Assembly: GCF_016403105.1 (NCBI RefSeq)
Contig: NZ_CP046155.1
Span: forward strand, 3,377,906 to 3,441,905
DNA: 64,000 nucleotides
Reading direction: 5' to 3'
Origin: Leptolyngbya sp. BL0902
GTDB lineage: Bacteria > Cyanobacteriota > Cyanobacteriia > Phormidesmidales > Phormidesmidaceae
Positions 27,404-35,966 of the stretch are shown in pieces. The notes under the pieces were generated by a model. It did no database searches and was not told the origin of the DNA. It saw only the letters and a list, made by a program, of their open reading frames with translations. The translations under genes and the position numbers were made by a program. Numbering within the stretch: position 1 is the first letter of the stretch; each line of letters begins with the position of its first letter.

Positions 27404-28612
27404 ATGGCGAAACACCGTACTTCCCCAGAAACAACGCCCATTCTCCAACTGCTGAGCGACTATAGCTTTGACGTGGATACCTGCGCCGAGACCATGGTAA
27501 CGGAGTGGCTGCAACGGTTTGAACCCACCTGGGTGAGCCAAGCCATTACCGAAGCGCTCTACCAAGGGCGCTACAAGGTGGTTTCTGTGGACCACATTTT
27601 GCAACTGTGGCAGCGTCGAGGTCAGCCCTTGCGCCACTTTAACCGAGAATTTGAGTCTATTATTCTGGGCCAATCCTGGGGGCAATTTTTAGCGGCCACC
27701 AAAGCCAATGCCGCCGCGCATCGTGATCTAGACCCTGCGGCGGCGGTTGCCCCAACGAATGTCGGAACCGAGGCTGCACCGCCCTATCCCGCTACCCCGG
27801 CAGTCGAGACGCAAAGCAACGGGCCTTCCTTCTCCATCCCGCCGTTTGGAGTCAACCCCTCCCAACCCGATCACGATTCTGCCCACCCCCCCTTCGCCCC
27901 ACCCCCAACGACCTTCTTCCCCGCCGCCGAACCCCAGCCCGCCCCCGACGAAGACAGCTATACCTTGGTTGGGGCTTCATCGCGCACCATTCCCCCCCTC
28001 ACCCCCGACCAACTGGCCCGCCTCACCCAGCCCGTTACAGCACCAGAGCTAGCCCACACCACAGCGCCAACACCGCCCCCCAATCCCCCTTCAGTAGATG
28101 AAAGTTCCCCCGCAGCGCTGATAGACAAGGGTTCCACCGCAGCGTTGACGGCTGAATCCCTAACCGACGAATCTTGGCCAACGGCAGATTCCTTAGATGC
28201 CTTGACGACTGAGGCGACTGAGGCGACTGAGGCGACTGAAGCCAGAGCCACCATCGCCCCCGCCCGCCCGCCCGCCGAGAATTTCCACGCAGCCGGATCA
28301 ACAGAAGCCACCCCCCCTTCGGTTGCAGAGCATCCAATCACTATCGCGGCAGCCGCCCCGTCAGAAGACGATGCCCCAGTCCCGATGACGGCAACGGAAA
28401 ACACCACGGTGGTGCTCCTTGCTGAATCAGGGCCATTGACAGGCAAGACCGCAACCACCCAAGTCGTAATTCCTAGCTTTCAGCCCGTCGCAAATCGAGT
28501 CTTGCACCCAGATTCGGCGGACAGCATCCCCCCGTTTGTGCCCAACTCCGACCCCTCAGATTTTCACCAACGCCTCAAGGCTGTTGTAGAAGCAGGGCGA
28601 CAAGAGAACTGA
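27404..28612 (+). CDS. Conserved cyanobacterial protein with disordered C-terminus
   Basis: Function unknown. The first 90 residues form a compact conserved-looking domain (ILQLLSDYSFDVDTCAETMV, ALYQGRYKVVSVDHILQLWQ, HFNREFESIILGQSWGQFL) that I associate with a cyanobacteria-only family. The remaining 300 residues are rich in P, A, T, S and E and are probably disordered; they include a TEA tripeptide repeat. The very end (DFHQRLKAVVEAGRQEN) is again helix-like. The ATG at 27404 has AGGAAAGG just upstream; the frame is open further 5' but not convincing. No operon partner is evident. Confidence 0.78.
   Translation: MAKHRTSPETTPILQLLSDYSFDVDTCAETMVTEWLQRFEPTWVSQAITEALYQGRYKVVSVDHILQLWQRRGQPLRHFNREFESIILGQSWGQFLAATKANAAAHRDLDPAAAVAPTNVGTEAAPPYPATPAVETQSNGPSFSIPPFGVNPSQPDHDSAHPPFAPPPTTFFPAAEPQPAPDEDSYTLVGASSRTIPPLTPDQLARLTQPVTAPELAHTTAPTPPPNPPSVDESSPAALIDKGSTAALTAESLTDESWPTADSLDALTTEATEATEATEARATIAPARPPAENFHAAGSTEATPPSVAEHPITIAAAAPSEDDAPVPMTATENTTVVLLAESGPLTGKTATTQVVIPSFQPVANRVLHPDSADSIPPFVPNSDPSDFHQRLKAVVEAGRQEN
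28205..28240 (+). repeat. 9-bp in-frame tandem repeat (TEA codons)
   Basis: GAGGCGACT is repeated three times at 28211-28237 with a degenerate unit before it, encoding TEATEATEATEA. Being a multiple of three, it can vary in copy number without shifting the frame. Confidence 0.85.
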
Positions 28613-28866
28613 AACGATAGCGACTTCAATCAATATCGGCCCACTCGCTGCCCTGTCACGCATTAAGGTCAAGATCCAGGGCGCACTCAGGCGCATATCC
28701 TGCAAGGAGATATTCGGTTGTTGAAAGCCGCTCTAGCAGGGCGGGGCTTCGGTTTTGTGAGCTTTAGCCCCTTGGCCCTCCTTCAGTCGTCAGAACTGTG
28801 CTTGGGCCAAAGCGCCAGGAGCAAAGCGCAAGGCGTTAGGATTGGGAGGGTGTTGGGGGGCTTGCC

Positions 28867-30153
28867 GTGTCCTGTAGGTTATCTAGTATTGTCGGTTGGT
28901 CTTGGAGCAGAAAGCGAGGCCAGCAGGTCGGGCTATGCCTGGGGCAGCTTGGGCTAGGGCTGCTGGTGCTGAGCGGTTGGGGGCCACCACCTCCCCTGGG
29001 CCATGGGGGGATGACGTCGGCCCAGGCCCAGAGCTTACCGACCACCGTGAGGAGTCGCTTCTTGGCCGATCCCCTCACCGATCAGCCCCGTGACCCGCTG
29101 TTGCCGACCCCCATCGTGGATCGGCCCCTCAGCCCCCTGGAAGAATTTGACCTAGAGCAGGGCTTAAACCAACTGGCCCGCGAAGCCGAGGCCCTAGCCA
29201 TGGCCAATCAGCCGGAGACCGCCCGATCCCTCTGGATGCGAGAGGTGCGGCTGCGGCGAGTCTTGGGGCTGAATACGGAGTTGGAGGCCCTCAACCGGGT
29301 TGCCCAATGGCTGCGGGACAGCAGCGCCACCCAGGAACTACAGTTGCTGGCCATCCGGGTTGATCAAATCACCCCAGGTCAGGCCGTGGATCAGGCCGCT
29401 GACCGAGAACGGCTAGCCACCATCGCCTCGATCTATGCCACCCTGGGGCGCGTCGAATCTGCCGCCGCCCTGCACCGCACCCTAGCCGAGGCCGCCCTAG
29501 ACCGAGGCGACCGCAACGAGCATCTAGCCCAGCTAGAAACCCTGGCCCGTCTCTATGGCGACTGGTTTTATTTTCCAGAAGCCGCCGCTACCTACAGCGA
29601 ACTCGTCGCCCTCGCCGGGGGAAATGATGAAATGCGATTTTTGGTCGGGCAGATTGAGAATTTAGAGTTTGCCCAGCAGTTTGAAGCGGCCCTTCTGGCC
29701 CAGCAGCACCTCCTCAACCGCTACCGTGCCGACGAAAGTCGCTGGATTCAGGTGGCAGAACTTCAGTATGCCATGGCCCAAAACCACCAGCGGGCAGGAG
29801 ATTTAGAGCGGTCGGCGCGTCATTACCAGGTGGCCTACACCAACGCCATCGAGGGCGAACAGTTTGAGATGGCGGCCCAAATTCTGCGGGCCTTGGCCGA
29901 TCTCTATGGTCGGGTGGGGCAATGGCCCGATGTGGACTACCTCTACCAACAACTGCTGGCGGTGGAGCGTCAAGCCCTCAGTGCCTATGGCTTGATGGAA
30001 ACCTTTGACCAAATCGGCCAACTTTATGAACAGACCGGAAACCCCACCGGAGCGCTGCAAGCCTACACCGAAGGGCTGGCCCTGGCGCATCAACTGCACC
30101 ATCGCCAAGATCACTTCGCAGAGCAAATCCAGCGCCTCACTGCCATGCCCTAG
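28867..30153 (+). CDS. Exported TPR/helical-repeat protein
   Basis: This 428-aa protein has an N-terminal hydrophobic segment (LGQLGLGLLVLSGWG) with an AQAQ-type cleavage site near residue 54, followed by helical repeats to the end. TPR-like units are visible (LATIASIYATLGRVESAAAL, LAQLETLARLYGDWFYFPEA, GQLYEQTGNPTGALQAYTEG). It resembles a cyanobacterial family of unknown function. The GTG at 28867 is the furthest start giving a full signal region; exact start uncertain. It precedes leuC by about 120 nt on the same strand, but a functional link is not implied. Confidence 0.78.
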   Translation: MSCRLSSIVGWSWSRKRGQQVGLCLGQLGLGLLVLSGWGPPPPLGHGGMTSAQAQSLPTTVRSRFLADPLTDQPRDPLLPTPIVDRPLSPLEEFDLEQGLNQLAREAEALAMANQPETARSLWMREVRLRRVLGLNTELEALNRVAQWLRDSSATQELQLLAIRVDQITPGQAVDQAADRERLATIASIYATLGRVESAAALHRTLAEAALDRGDRNEHLAQLETLARLYGDWFYFPEAAATYSELVALAGGNDEMRFLVGQIENLEFAQQFEAALLAQQHLLNRYRADESRWIQVAELQYAMAQNHQRAGDLERSARHYQVAYTNAIEGEQFEMAAQILRALADLYGRVGQWPDVDYLYQQLLAVERQALSAYGLMETFDQIGQLYEQTGNPTGALQAYTEGLALAHQLHHRQDHFAEQIQRLTAMP

Positions 30154-30270
30154 GGCCGAGGCCCTGCCTCCGCCAAGACATCATGCTTCGATGCCCTAGC
30201 CCGATGCGTTAAGATAAAGAGTCTTTTGGATCGTCTTTCCAGCCGTTCACGCCATCACATCGGGTTAGCT

Positions 30271-31680
30271 ATGAGCAAGGGCACGCTGTTCGATAAAGTT
30301 TGGGATCTGCACACCGTGGGCACCCTGCCCTCCGGCCAAACTCAGCTTTTCATTGGGCTACATCTGGTTCACGAAGTCACCAGCCCCCAAGCCTTTGCCA
30401 TGCTGCGGGAGCGCAACCTGCCCGTGATGTATCCCCAGCGCACGGTAGCCACGGTGGATCACATCGTCCCCACCGAAAACCAGGCCCGCCCCTTTGCCGA
30501 CCCCCTGGCCGAGTCGATGATGCAGGCATTGGAGCAAAACTGCCAGGATTTTGGCATTCGGTTCTACAACATCGGGTCTGGGCACCAGGGCATCGTCCAT
30601 GTGATCGCGCCGGAACAGGGCCTCACCCAGCCGGGGATGACCATTGCCTGCGGCGACAGCCACACCTCCACCCACGGAGCCTTTGGGGCGATTGCCTTTG
30701 GCATTGGCACCAGCCAGGTGCGCGACGTGCTGGCCTCCCAAACCCTGGCCCTGGGCAAGCTGAAGGTGCGCCGCATTGAGGTGAACGGCACCCTACCCCA
30801 GGGCGTCTACGCCAAGGATGTCATCCTCCACGTCATCCGCACCCTGGGCGTGAAGGGCGGCGTCGGCTATGCCTACGAATTTGCCGGAACCACCTTGGAC
30901 TCGATGGGCATGGAAGGGCGGATGACCATCTGCAACATGGCCATCGAGGGCGGAGCCCGGTGCGGCTACGTCAACCCCGACCAAACCACCTACGACTATC
31001 TGCAAGGGCGTGAATTTGCCCCCCAAGGGGAAGCCTGGGATAAGGCCGTAGCCTGGTGGAACACCCTCCGCAGCGACGCCGATGCGGTCTATGACGATGT
31101 GGTGGTGTTCAACGCCGCCGACATTGCCCCCACCGTCACCTGGGGCATCACCCCCGGCCAGGGCATTGGCGTCACCGAAGCCCTGCCCACCCTCGACAGC
31201 TTTGCCGATGGAGAACGCGCCCTAGCTGAAGAAGCCTTTGCCTACATGGATTTGCAGCCCGGTCAGGCGTTGCAAGGCACTCCCATCGACGTCTGCTTCA
31301 TCGGCAGTTGCACCAATGGCCGCATCAGCGACCTGCGGGAAGCCGCCAAGGTTGTCCAGGGTCACACCGTGGCCGAGGGCATCAAAGCCTTTGTGGTGCC
31401 CGGTTCCGAGCAGGTGAAACAACAGGCCGAAGCGGAAGGACTGGACAAAGTTTTCACCGCCGCAGGGCTGGAATGGCGGGAGGCGGGCTGCTCCATGTGC
31501 CTCGCCATGAACCCCGACAAACTCCAGGGACGGCAGATCAGCGCCTCTTCGTCGAACCGCAACTTCAAGGGCCGTCAGGGTTCGGCCTCGGGTCGCACGT
31601 TGCTGATGAGTCCGGCCATGGTCGCCGCCGCTGCCATCTCCGGCAAAGTGGTGGATGTGCGCGACTACCTAGCGTCCTAG
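30271..31680 (+). CDS. leuC: 3-isopropylmalate dehydratase large subunit
   Basis: LeuC with LeuD isomerises 2-isopropylmalate to 3-isopropylmalate in leucine synthesis. The 469-aa protein begins [20 protein letters not shown] and has the aconitase-family [4Fe-4S] ligands in [18 protein letters not shown] and [32 protein letters not shown] and the C-terminal [11 protein letters not shown] are further signatures. The ATG at 30271 matches the family's N-terminus; an upstream start 15 codons earlier is not needed. leuD does not follow: a dispersed repeat and the convergent DUF3593 gene lie downstream. Confidence 0.97.
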   Translation: MSKGTLFDKVWDLHTVGTLPSGQTQLFIGLHLVHEVTSPQAFAMLRERNLPVMYPQRTVATVDHIVPTENQARPFADPLAESMMQALEQNCQDFGIRFYNIGSGHQGIVHVIAPEQGLTQPGMTIACGDSHTSTHGAFGAIAFGIGTSQVRDVLASQTLALGKLKVRRIEVNGTLPQGVYAKDVILHVIRTLGVKGGVGYAYEFAGTTLDSMGMEGRMTICNMAIEGGARCGYVNPDQTTYDYLQGREFAPQGEAWDKAVAWWNTLRSDADAVYDDVVVFNAADIAPTVTWGITPGQGIGVTEALPTLDSFADGERALAEEAFAYMDLQPGQALQGTPIDVCFIGSCTNGRISDLREAAKVVQGHTVAEGIKAFVVPGSEQVKQQAEAEGLDKVFTAAGLEWREAGCSMCLAMNPDKLQGRQISASSSNRNFKGRQGSASGRTLLMSPAMVAAAAISGKVVDVRDYLAS

Positions 31681-31713
31681 GCTGAGGGGGTTATGCCCCA
31701 ATCCGCCGAGCCA

Positions 31714-31870
31714 CCCTCACCCTAAATCCCTCTCCCATGGGGAGAGGGACTTTGAGAGGTTCAAGCTTCTTTTTACGGGTAAAACAAGGCAGTTCAATGC
31801 CCCCCTAGGTGTAGTCCTTTGAGCCGTTCTAGCTCCCCTCTCCCCGAGGAAGAGGGGCTGAGGGTGAGGG
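31714..31870. repeat. Dispersed imperfect-palindrome repeat, copy 1
   Basis: The element begins CCCTCACCCTAAATCCCTCT and ends in its near reverse complement (GAGGGGCTGAGGGTGAGGG), with internal GGAGAGGG-type arms. A shorter copy lies at 37093-37186. This resembles the MITE-like repeats common in filamentous cyanobacteria. The left part lies between leuC and the DUF3593 gene; the right arm runs into the DUF3593 coding region. Confidence 0.85.
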
Positions 31871-32185
31871 TTCCGGGTCTTCATCGCTAACCACGGCCTG
31901 CCGTTGGCGCTGCACCACCGCCTGCCGAAATCCCAGCACCACAAAAATGTTAGACAGGGTCAAAAAGGCTTCTGCACTGCCGTGGAGCCAGTCAATGTTG
32001 GCCAGCTCTTCGTTGCGAACGAATTGGGCATAGGCCCCCGCCGGAATTGTCACCGCCACAAAAATCAGCAGCGCATAGAACCCAAACAGCGCCATTTTGG
32101 GGGTGCCCTTAGTGCGGGTGAGAAACCACAGAAACCCCAGGTAGGGAAACAGCGACAGGGCAAACAGGGCGTTTTTATCGAGCAT
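31829..32185 (-). CDS. DUF3593 membrane protein
   Basis: This 118-aa protein has about three membrane helices and matches the cyanobacterial/plastid DUF3593 family: MLDKNALFALSLFPYLGFLW, LFGFYALLIFVAVTIPAGAY, NIDWLHGSAEAFLTLSNIF. Function unknown; plastid relatives hint at a thylakoid role. The ATG at 32185 begins the family's usual N-terminus. The C-terminal tail (EPSPSAPLPRGEGS) and stop are encoded by a dispersed repeat that has run into the gene's 3' end, so the native tail was probably replaced. It converges with leuC and diverges from cinA. Confidence 0.85.
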   Translation of the reverse strand: MLDKNALFALSLFPYLGFLWFLTRTKGTPKMALFGFYALLIFVAVTIPAGAYAQFVRNEELANIDWLHGSAEAFLTLSNIFVVLGFRQAVVQRQRQAVVSDEDPEPSPSAPLPRGEGS

Positions 32186-32358
32186 GGGACGGAGGATAGG
32201 AAACCGAATCGGCAGGGGCAGCACTGGAGCTACACCAGCCTAGCGTATCCACCCAGGGCAACCCTGTCCAGAGCGGCGCTAGGCTCCGACCATACCGCCC
32301 AATAAAGCCGCACAATAAAGAGGCATTCCCTAAAGCATATAAGGATTTGAAGTTGGCC

Positions 32359-33609
32359 ATGGGCAAAAGCGCCGAGTTAATTTGTGTGGGCACCGAGCTA
32401 CTGCTGGGGGATATCCTCAACAGCAACGCCCAGTATTTAGCCCAGGAGCTAGCGGATCTGGGCATTGCCCACTTTTTTCAAACCGTGGTGGGAGACAACC
32501 CCAACCGCATCCAGCAGGTGGTGGCGATGGCCTGCGAGCGGTCGAACCTCATCCTCTTCACCGGAGGTCTTGGCCCCACACCAGATGACTTGACCATCGA
32601 AACCCTGGCCGACTTTTTTGATGCCCCCCTGGTGGAGCGGCCCGAAATTGTGGCCGACATTGAAGCCAAATTCACCAGCCGGGGCCGAGTAATGACCCCC
32701 AGCAACCGCAAGCAGGCGCTCTTGCCCGCTGGCGCAGAGGTGTTGCCCAACCGCACGGGCACCGCACCAGGGATCATCTGGGAACCCCGACCGGGCCTGC
32801 TGATCATGACCTTTCCCGGCGTGCCCAGCGAAATGAAGGCCATGTGGCAAGAGACCTCCGTCCCGTATTTGAAAAACCACGGCTGGGTGCAAGATACCAT
32901 CGTTAGCCGGATGCTGCGCTGTTGGGGCATTAGCGAATCGGGCATGGCCGAACGGGTGGACGAGTACCTCAGCCTCAGCAACCCCACCGTCGCCCCCTAC
33001 GCCAGCCACGGCGAAGCTAAGCTCCGCATTTCCGCCAAAGCCACCACCACTGCCGCAGCCGAAGCCCTGATTCACCCGGTCGAGCAGGGCATTCGTGCCC
33101 TGCTGGGGGCCGATTGCTACGGGGCCGATGGCGAATCCCTAGCTTCCGTGGTGGGGGCCTTATTGCAGCAAAGCCAGCAGACCGTAGCCGTGGCCGAATC
33201 CTGCACTGGGGGCGGCTTGGGGCAAATGTTCACCGCCATTGCCGGAAGTTCCGCCTACTTTATGGGCGGCATTATCGCCTACGACAACCGGATCAAAACC
33301 AGCCTGCTCAAGGTGGATCCCGCCGCCCTAGAAACCGAGGGGGCCGTGAGTGCCATCGTGGCCGAGCAAATGGCCCTGGGGGCAAAGGCGGCGCTGCAAA
33401 CCGACTGGGCCTTGAGCATTACCGGGATCGCTGGCCCCAGTGGCGGCACGGACACCAAACCCGTCGGTCTGGTTTATATCGGGTTGGCCATGCCCAGCGG
33501 CGAGGTCATCCACCGCAAATACGAATTTGCCCACTTCCGAGGCCGTGACTGGGTACGCCACCTGAGCGCCTGCACCGCCCTAGACCTCCTCCGTCGTCAT
33601 CTCCTGTGA
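32359..33609 (+). CDS. cinA: CinA-family protein (nicotinamide-nucleotide amidase)
   Basis: This 416-aa two-domain CinA starts MGKSAELICVGTELLLGD. The N-terminal molybdopterin-binding-like domain, an ADP-ribose pyrophosphatase in studied members, shows LILFTGGLGPTPDDLTIETL. The C-terminal domain is the NMN deamidase, with AVAESCTGGGLGQMFT and SITGIAGPSGGTDTKPVGLV. The protein recycles NMN from ligase and related reactions to NaMN and is linked to competence in some bacteria. The ATG at 32359 fits the family; a TTG four codons earlier is possible. A promoter for the next small gene begins just after the stop. Confidence 0.94.
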   Translation: MGKSAELICVGTELLLGDILNSNAQYLAQELADLGIAHFFQTVVGDNPNRIQQVVAMACERSNLILFTGGLGPTPDDLTIETLADFFDAPLVERPEIVADIEAKFTSRGRVMTPSNRKQALLPAGAEVLPNRTGTAPGIIWEPRPGLLIMTFPGVPSEMKAMWQETSVPYLKNHGWVQDTIVSRMLRCWGISESGMAERVDEYLSLSNPTVAPYASHGEAKLRISAKATTTAAAEALIHPVEQGIRALLGADCYGADGESLASVVGALLQQSQQTVAVAESCTGGGLGQMFTAIAGSSAYFMGGIIAYDNRIKTSLLKVDPAALETEGAVSAIVAEQMALGAKAALQTDWALSITGIAGPSGGTDTKPVGLVYIGLAMPSGEVIHRKYEFAHFRGRDWVRHLSACTALDLLRRHLL

Positions 33610-33617
33610 CAATCACC

Positions 33618-33645
33618 TTGATCATTTGCAAGGATTGGTTATGAT
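33618..33645 (+). promoter_or_regulatory. Sigma-70-type promoter of the 43-aa protein gene
   Basis: TTGATC (33618-33623) and TATGAT (33640-33645) are separated by 16 nt, close to consensus -35 and -10 boxes. The expected transcript start is about 90 nt before the small gene's ATG. Confidence 0.55.
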
Positions 33646-33743
33646 GGGTTCATGTATAAATTGCGGGACAGAGGGCTGTGCTTTGGTGAGTTTAGCAAAG
33701 CGGCGCACCCTACCATCGCATTCCAGTAAGGAGTTAGGCCCTA

Positions 33744-33875
33744 ATGGATTACATCGAAAAGGCTCTCGAAAAGCTGCGTGAGTGGATTGACGGCATCATC
33801 GATGCACTCCTAGGGCCAGAAGTTCAGCACGAGCCAGAACTGATTCCCATCCCGGTCAAAGAGCCCAGACGATAG
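33744..33875 (+). CDS. Small conserved-type protein (43 aa)
   Basis: The frame begins MDYIEKALEKLREWIDGIID, an amphipathic helix, and continues ALLGPE to ELIPIPVKEPRR. A good Shine-Dalgarno (AAGGAG, 10 nt upstream), its own promoter (33618-33645) and a strong terminator after it (34020-34051) support a real monocistronic gene. The pattern helix, LLGP, acidic stretch, ELIPIPV, basic end resembles small proteins I recall from other cyanobacteria, but no function is known. It is convergent with the HLIP gene. Confidence 0.75.
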   Translation: MDYIEKALEKLREWIDGIIDALLGPEVQHEPELIPIPVKEPRR

Positions 33876-34019
33876 CCTAACCTGAGCAGCGATCATAGGT
33901 GTTGATGGAGCGTGGGAACACCATCATTTTTCGTCTGTGTTAGCGGATATTGCAAAAGCTCAGAGAGCCTACCTTTTAGGGCTTGGATACACTTTGCCAT
34001 CTAATCAATAGGTCAATCA

Positions 34020-34051
34020 AGCCCTGGAACTTCGATATTCCAGGGCTTTTT
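34020..34051 (+). terminator. Strong intrinsic terminator
   Basis: AGCCCTGGAA (34020-34029) and TTCCAGGGCT (34038-34047) form a perfect 10-bp stem followed by TTTT. It ends the small + strand gene and lies 20 nt from the convergent HLIP stop. The minus strand lacks a T-run, so it is mainly a + strand terminator. Confidence 0.85.
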
Positions 34052-34070
34052 AGCATGGGTATGGATTGAA

Positions 34071-34238
34071 TTATCGCAGCCCCAACCAAGTGACAATGGC
34101 TTGCCCAGTGACTAGTTCAAACAACACCAGAGCCACGAAGCCCAGCATAGCCGCCCGACCATTGATGCGTTCGGCATAGTCATTGAAGCCCGATTTGGGG
34201 CGGTCAATCATGGGAGTAACAGAAGGTTCAGTTTTCAT
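34071..34238 (-). CDS. High-light-inducible protein (HLIP/SCP)
   Basis: This 55-aa one-helix chlorophyll-binding protein of the thylakoid membrane carries the ELIP/CAB motif in ERINGRAAMLGFVALVLFEL (ExxNGRxAMxGF). HLIPs bind chlorophyll and carotenoid and protect newly made photosystem II proteins and chlorophyll-synthesis enzymes in strong light. The start MKTEPSVTPM at 34238 gives the usual length; the frame is open upstream but that part is unlike the family. It converges on the 43-aa protein gene. Confidence 0.92.
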   Translation of the reverse strand: MKTEPSVTPMIDRPKSGFNDYAERINGRAAMLGFVALVLFELVTGQAIVTWLGLR

Positions 34239-34446
34239 GGTTAAGACGCCTAAAAAATTGGTGTAAGGAAATGTGATCAACAGCCGCAGGGCAGGAACCG
34301 CCCACCCAGTCGCCATTGGCTAGGAGTTGCCTAGGGATTGCCTAGCTAGGGGTTGCCTAGAAATCGGCCCTAGGGAAATTGGGAATTGGCCGAGGGAGGC
34401 AGCGGCAGGATGCTCGTGGGCGTGGCCCATCCTACGGCTACAGCCC

Positions 34447-35208
34447 TTAGTTGCCGAAGCCGACATACCAATAGTAGGTGGCCATGGGAATCACCGTGGC
34501 CAGCACCAGCAGCACAATCAGCAGGATGGCGTTGTTGCCTCGGTTTTCTTCGGTGTCTTCAGCGGAGGCGAAGGTGCTTTCGCTGAGGTTGTCAAAGGCT
34601 TGGTCAAACACGGGCGCACCGGGGTCGGGTTGGCCGCTGATGACGGCCACTAGGCGGTCGGTGCCGTCTAGAAACGCTTGGTTGTACTTGTCGCCCTGGA
34701 GTAGGGGAACCAGCACGGTTTCCTGAGCCACGCTGGTGGCGATGTCGTCGGGCAGCAGGGCAGCGGCCTCTTCGCCCACGCGGATGCCGACGGTTTTGGT
34801 GACTTCATCCAGCACTAGGAGGACTTGATTAGCCTGGTCTTCGGCGGTGGGGTACCAGCGTTCAAACACTTTGTCGGTAAAGGTTTGGATGGTTTCGCCA
34901 TAGTCAAAGTGGCGAATGGTGACGAGGCGAACTTCTTGCCCGGTTTGTTCGGCCAATTTGCTGAGGCGACCGGAAATTTTGCCCTCGTTGATGCGGCTGA
35001 TGATGTCGGCCTCGTCTACCAGCCAGGTGGCTTCTCCGGCGGCGACCGTCGGCAGTTGGAAGGGGGCGATGGCCTGGGCTGGCCCCACCGCCAATCCCAA
35101 CACCAGCAGCATGGAACACATGGCCCCTAGCAGACTTTGCCCTAGGGTTTGCAGGCCAACCGGGCGGAAACGGCGGGGGGAGGAGAGGAGAGGTCTGAGC
35201 CAGGGCAT
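34447..35208 (-). CDS. psb32: Psb32-like TPM-domain protein
   Basis: Psb32 (TPM/YgcG-type domain) protects photosystem II and speeds its repair. The 253-aa protein has a signal sequence (SMLLVLGLAVGPAQA), a lumenal TPM domain from about residue 58 (WLVDEADIISRINEGKISGR, RLVTIRHFDYGETIQTF, NQVLLVLDEVTKTVGIRVGE, LLPDDIATSVAQETVLVPLL) and a C-terminal membrane helix (NAILLIVLLVLATVIPMATY). The ATG at 35208 gives a complete signal region. It has no close operon partner. The family match is good; the photosystem II role is taken from studied homologues. Confidence 0.88.
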   Translation of the reverse strand: MPWLRPLLSSPRRFRPVGLQTLGQSLLGAMCSMLLVLGLAVGPAQAIAPFQLPTVAAGEATWLVDEADIISRINEGKISGRLSKLAEQTGQEVRLVTIRHFDYGETIQTFTDKVFERWYPTAEDQANQVLLVLDEVTKTVGIRVGEEAAALLPDDIATSVAQETVLVPLLQGDKYNQAFLDGTDRLVAVISGQPDPGAPVFDQAFDNLSESTFASAEDTEENRGNNAILLIVLLVLATVIPMATYYWYVGFGN

Positions 35209-35581
35209 AGTGAGGAGCGAGGATAGGGTTTTCTCTATTTACTATACGGGGCGCGGCGGGGTTAGGAAACCAAAACCGGGAAGCCGCCGCTTTGTAGGAG
35301 ATGCTGACGACTTAGCCCCGATGAGAGTGGGTGGGAAGCCCTCTGGACGAGAGAACCCGTGGATCTCAAACGGCGTTCACCATGGTAATCGTGAAGCCCA
35401 GCCCGCTAGAGGAGGCTTCACTGACGAAATGATTGAGGGCGTCCTCCAAGATGCATTAGGGCAGAGTGAGTTTTAGATAGACCATGTGACCGTTGACGCA
35501 CCTACTGCCTGTTTCTTCCCATAGGACTTGCTGAGAAGGAACAGTAAACCGAGTGATAAAAGCTAAAAAGAGGTTCTAATC
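35209..35581. other. Intergenic region between psb32 and the acidic-repeat gene
   Basis: It holds the psb32 leader (TATAGT on the minus strand near 35240), a possible insertion-sequence right-end remnant (35300-35425) and an upstream region with AAAGAGG before the next ATG. A + strand open frame to 35476 is not convincing as a gene. Confidence 0.45.
35300..35425 (+). mobile_element. Possible IS200/IS605-type right-end remnant
   Basis: GTGAAGCC and GGCTTCAC (about 35383-35420) form an 8-bp perfect stem around a 15-nt GC-rich loop, preceded by a smaller CTCT/AGAG hairpin. GAAGCC-type hairpins of this kind sit at the right ends of tnpB-carrying IS200/IS605 elements, next to the guide-RNA region. 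No tnpA or intact tnpB is present. This is a resemblance only. Confidence 0.35.
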
Positions 35582-35872
35582 ATGGCAGAACAAACGCCTA
35601 AGAGTTGGTTTGAACAGGCCGAGGAACTTTTCGATTCGGGGGATCGTTCCTACCAAACCTTCGAGAAGCTGAAGGAATTGGCCAACGCCGCTGGGGAAAG
35701 CTTTGAGGCTCAAATGATTGGCGACCTCATCAGCGCTTTCTACGCCGATGGTGGCGAAACCATGCCTGAAGTGGGCGATGAATGGGCCGACGCCACTGGA
35801 GAAGACTTTGATGCGGAGATGATTGACGACCTCATCAGCGCCTTTACGCTGCCTAGCTTAGACGACGACTAA
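35582..35872 (+). CDS. Small acidic protein with internal repeat
   Basis: This 96-aa acidic protein of unknown function contains two similar segments: ESFEAQMIGDLISAFYADG (about residues 40-58) and EDFDAEMIDDLISAFTLPS (about 74-92). A related N-terminal segment (SWFEQAEELFDSGDRSYQTF) may be a third, diverged unit. It has no signal peptide or membrane helix. AGAGG precedes the ATG. The gene stands alone between psb32 and qor. The repeats suggest a small helical binding module; nothing more can be said. Confidence 0.75.
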   Translation: MAEQTPKSWFEQAEELFDSGDRSYQTFEKLKELANAAGESFEAQMIGDLISAFYADGGETMPEVGDEWADATGEDFDAEMIDDLISAFTLPSLDDD

Positions 35873-35966
35873 CCGCCCCGTTAGCGCATTTCACCAAGGG
35901 CGAAGAGACCTAACCCCTACCGTTGGGCGACTGGGAATGGGGGTTGCCTAATTTTTGGGTTTGGGA

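Noticed and set aside
34916-35476. 186-codon + strand frame across psb32 and the following gap
   Set aside because: Its first two-thirds are the complement of psb32. Only the last part is independent, and that looks like the hairpin-rich insertion-sequence remnant.
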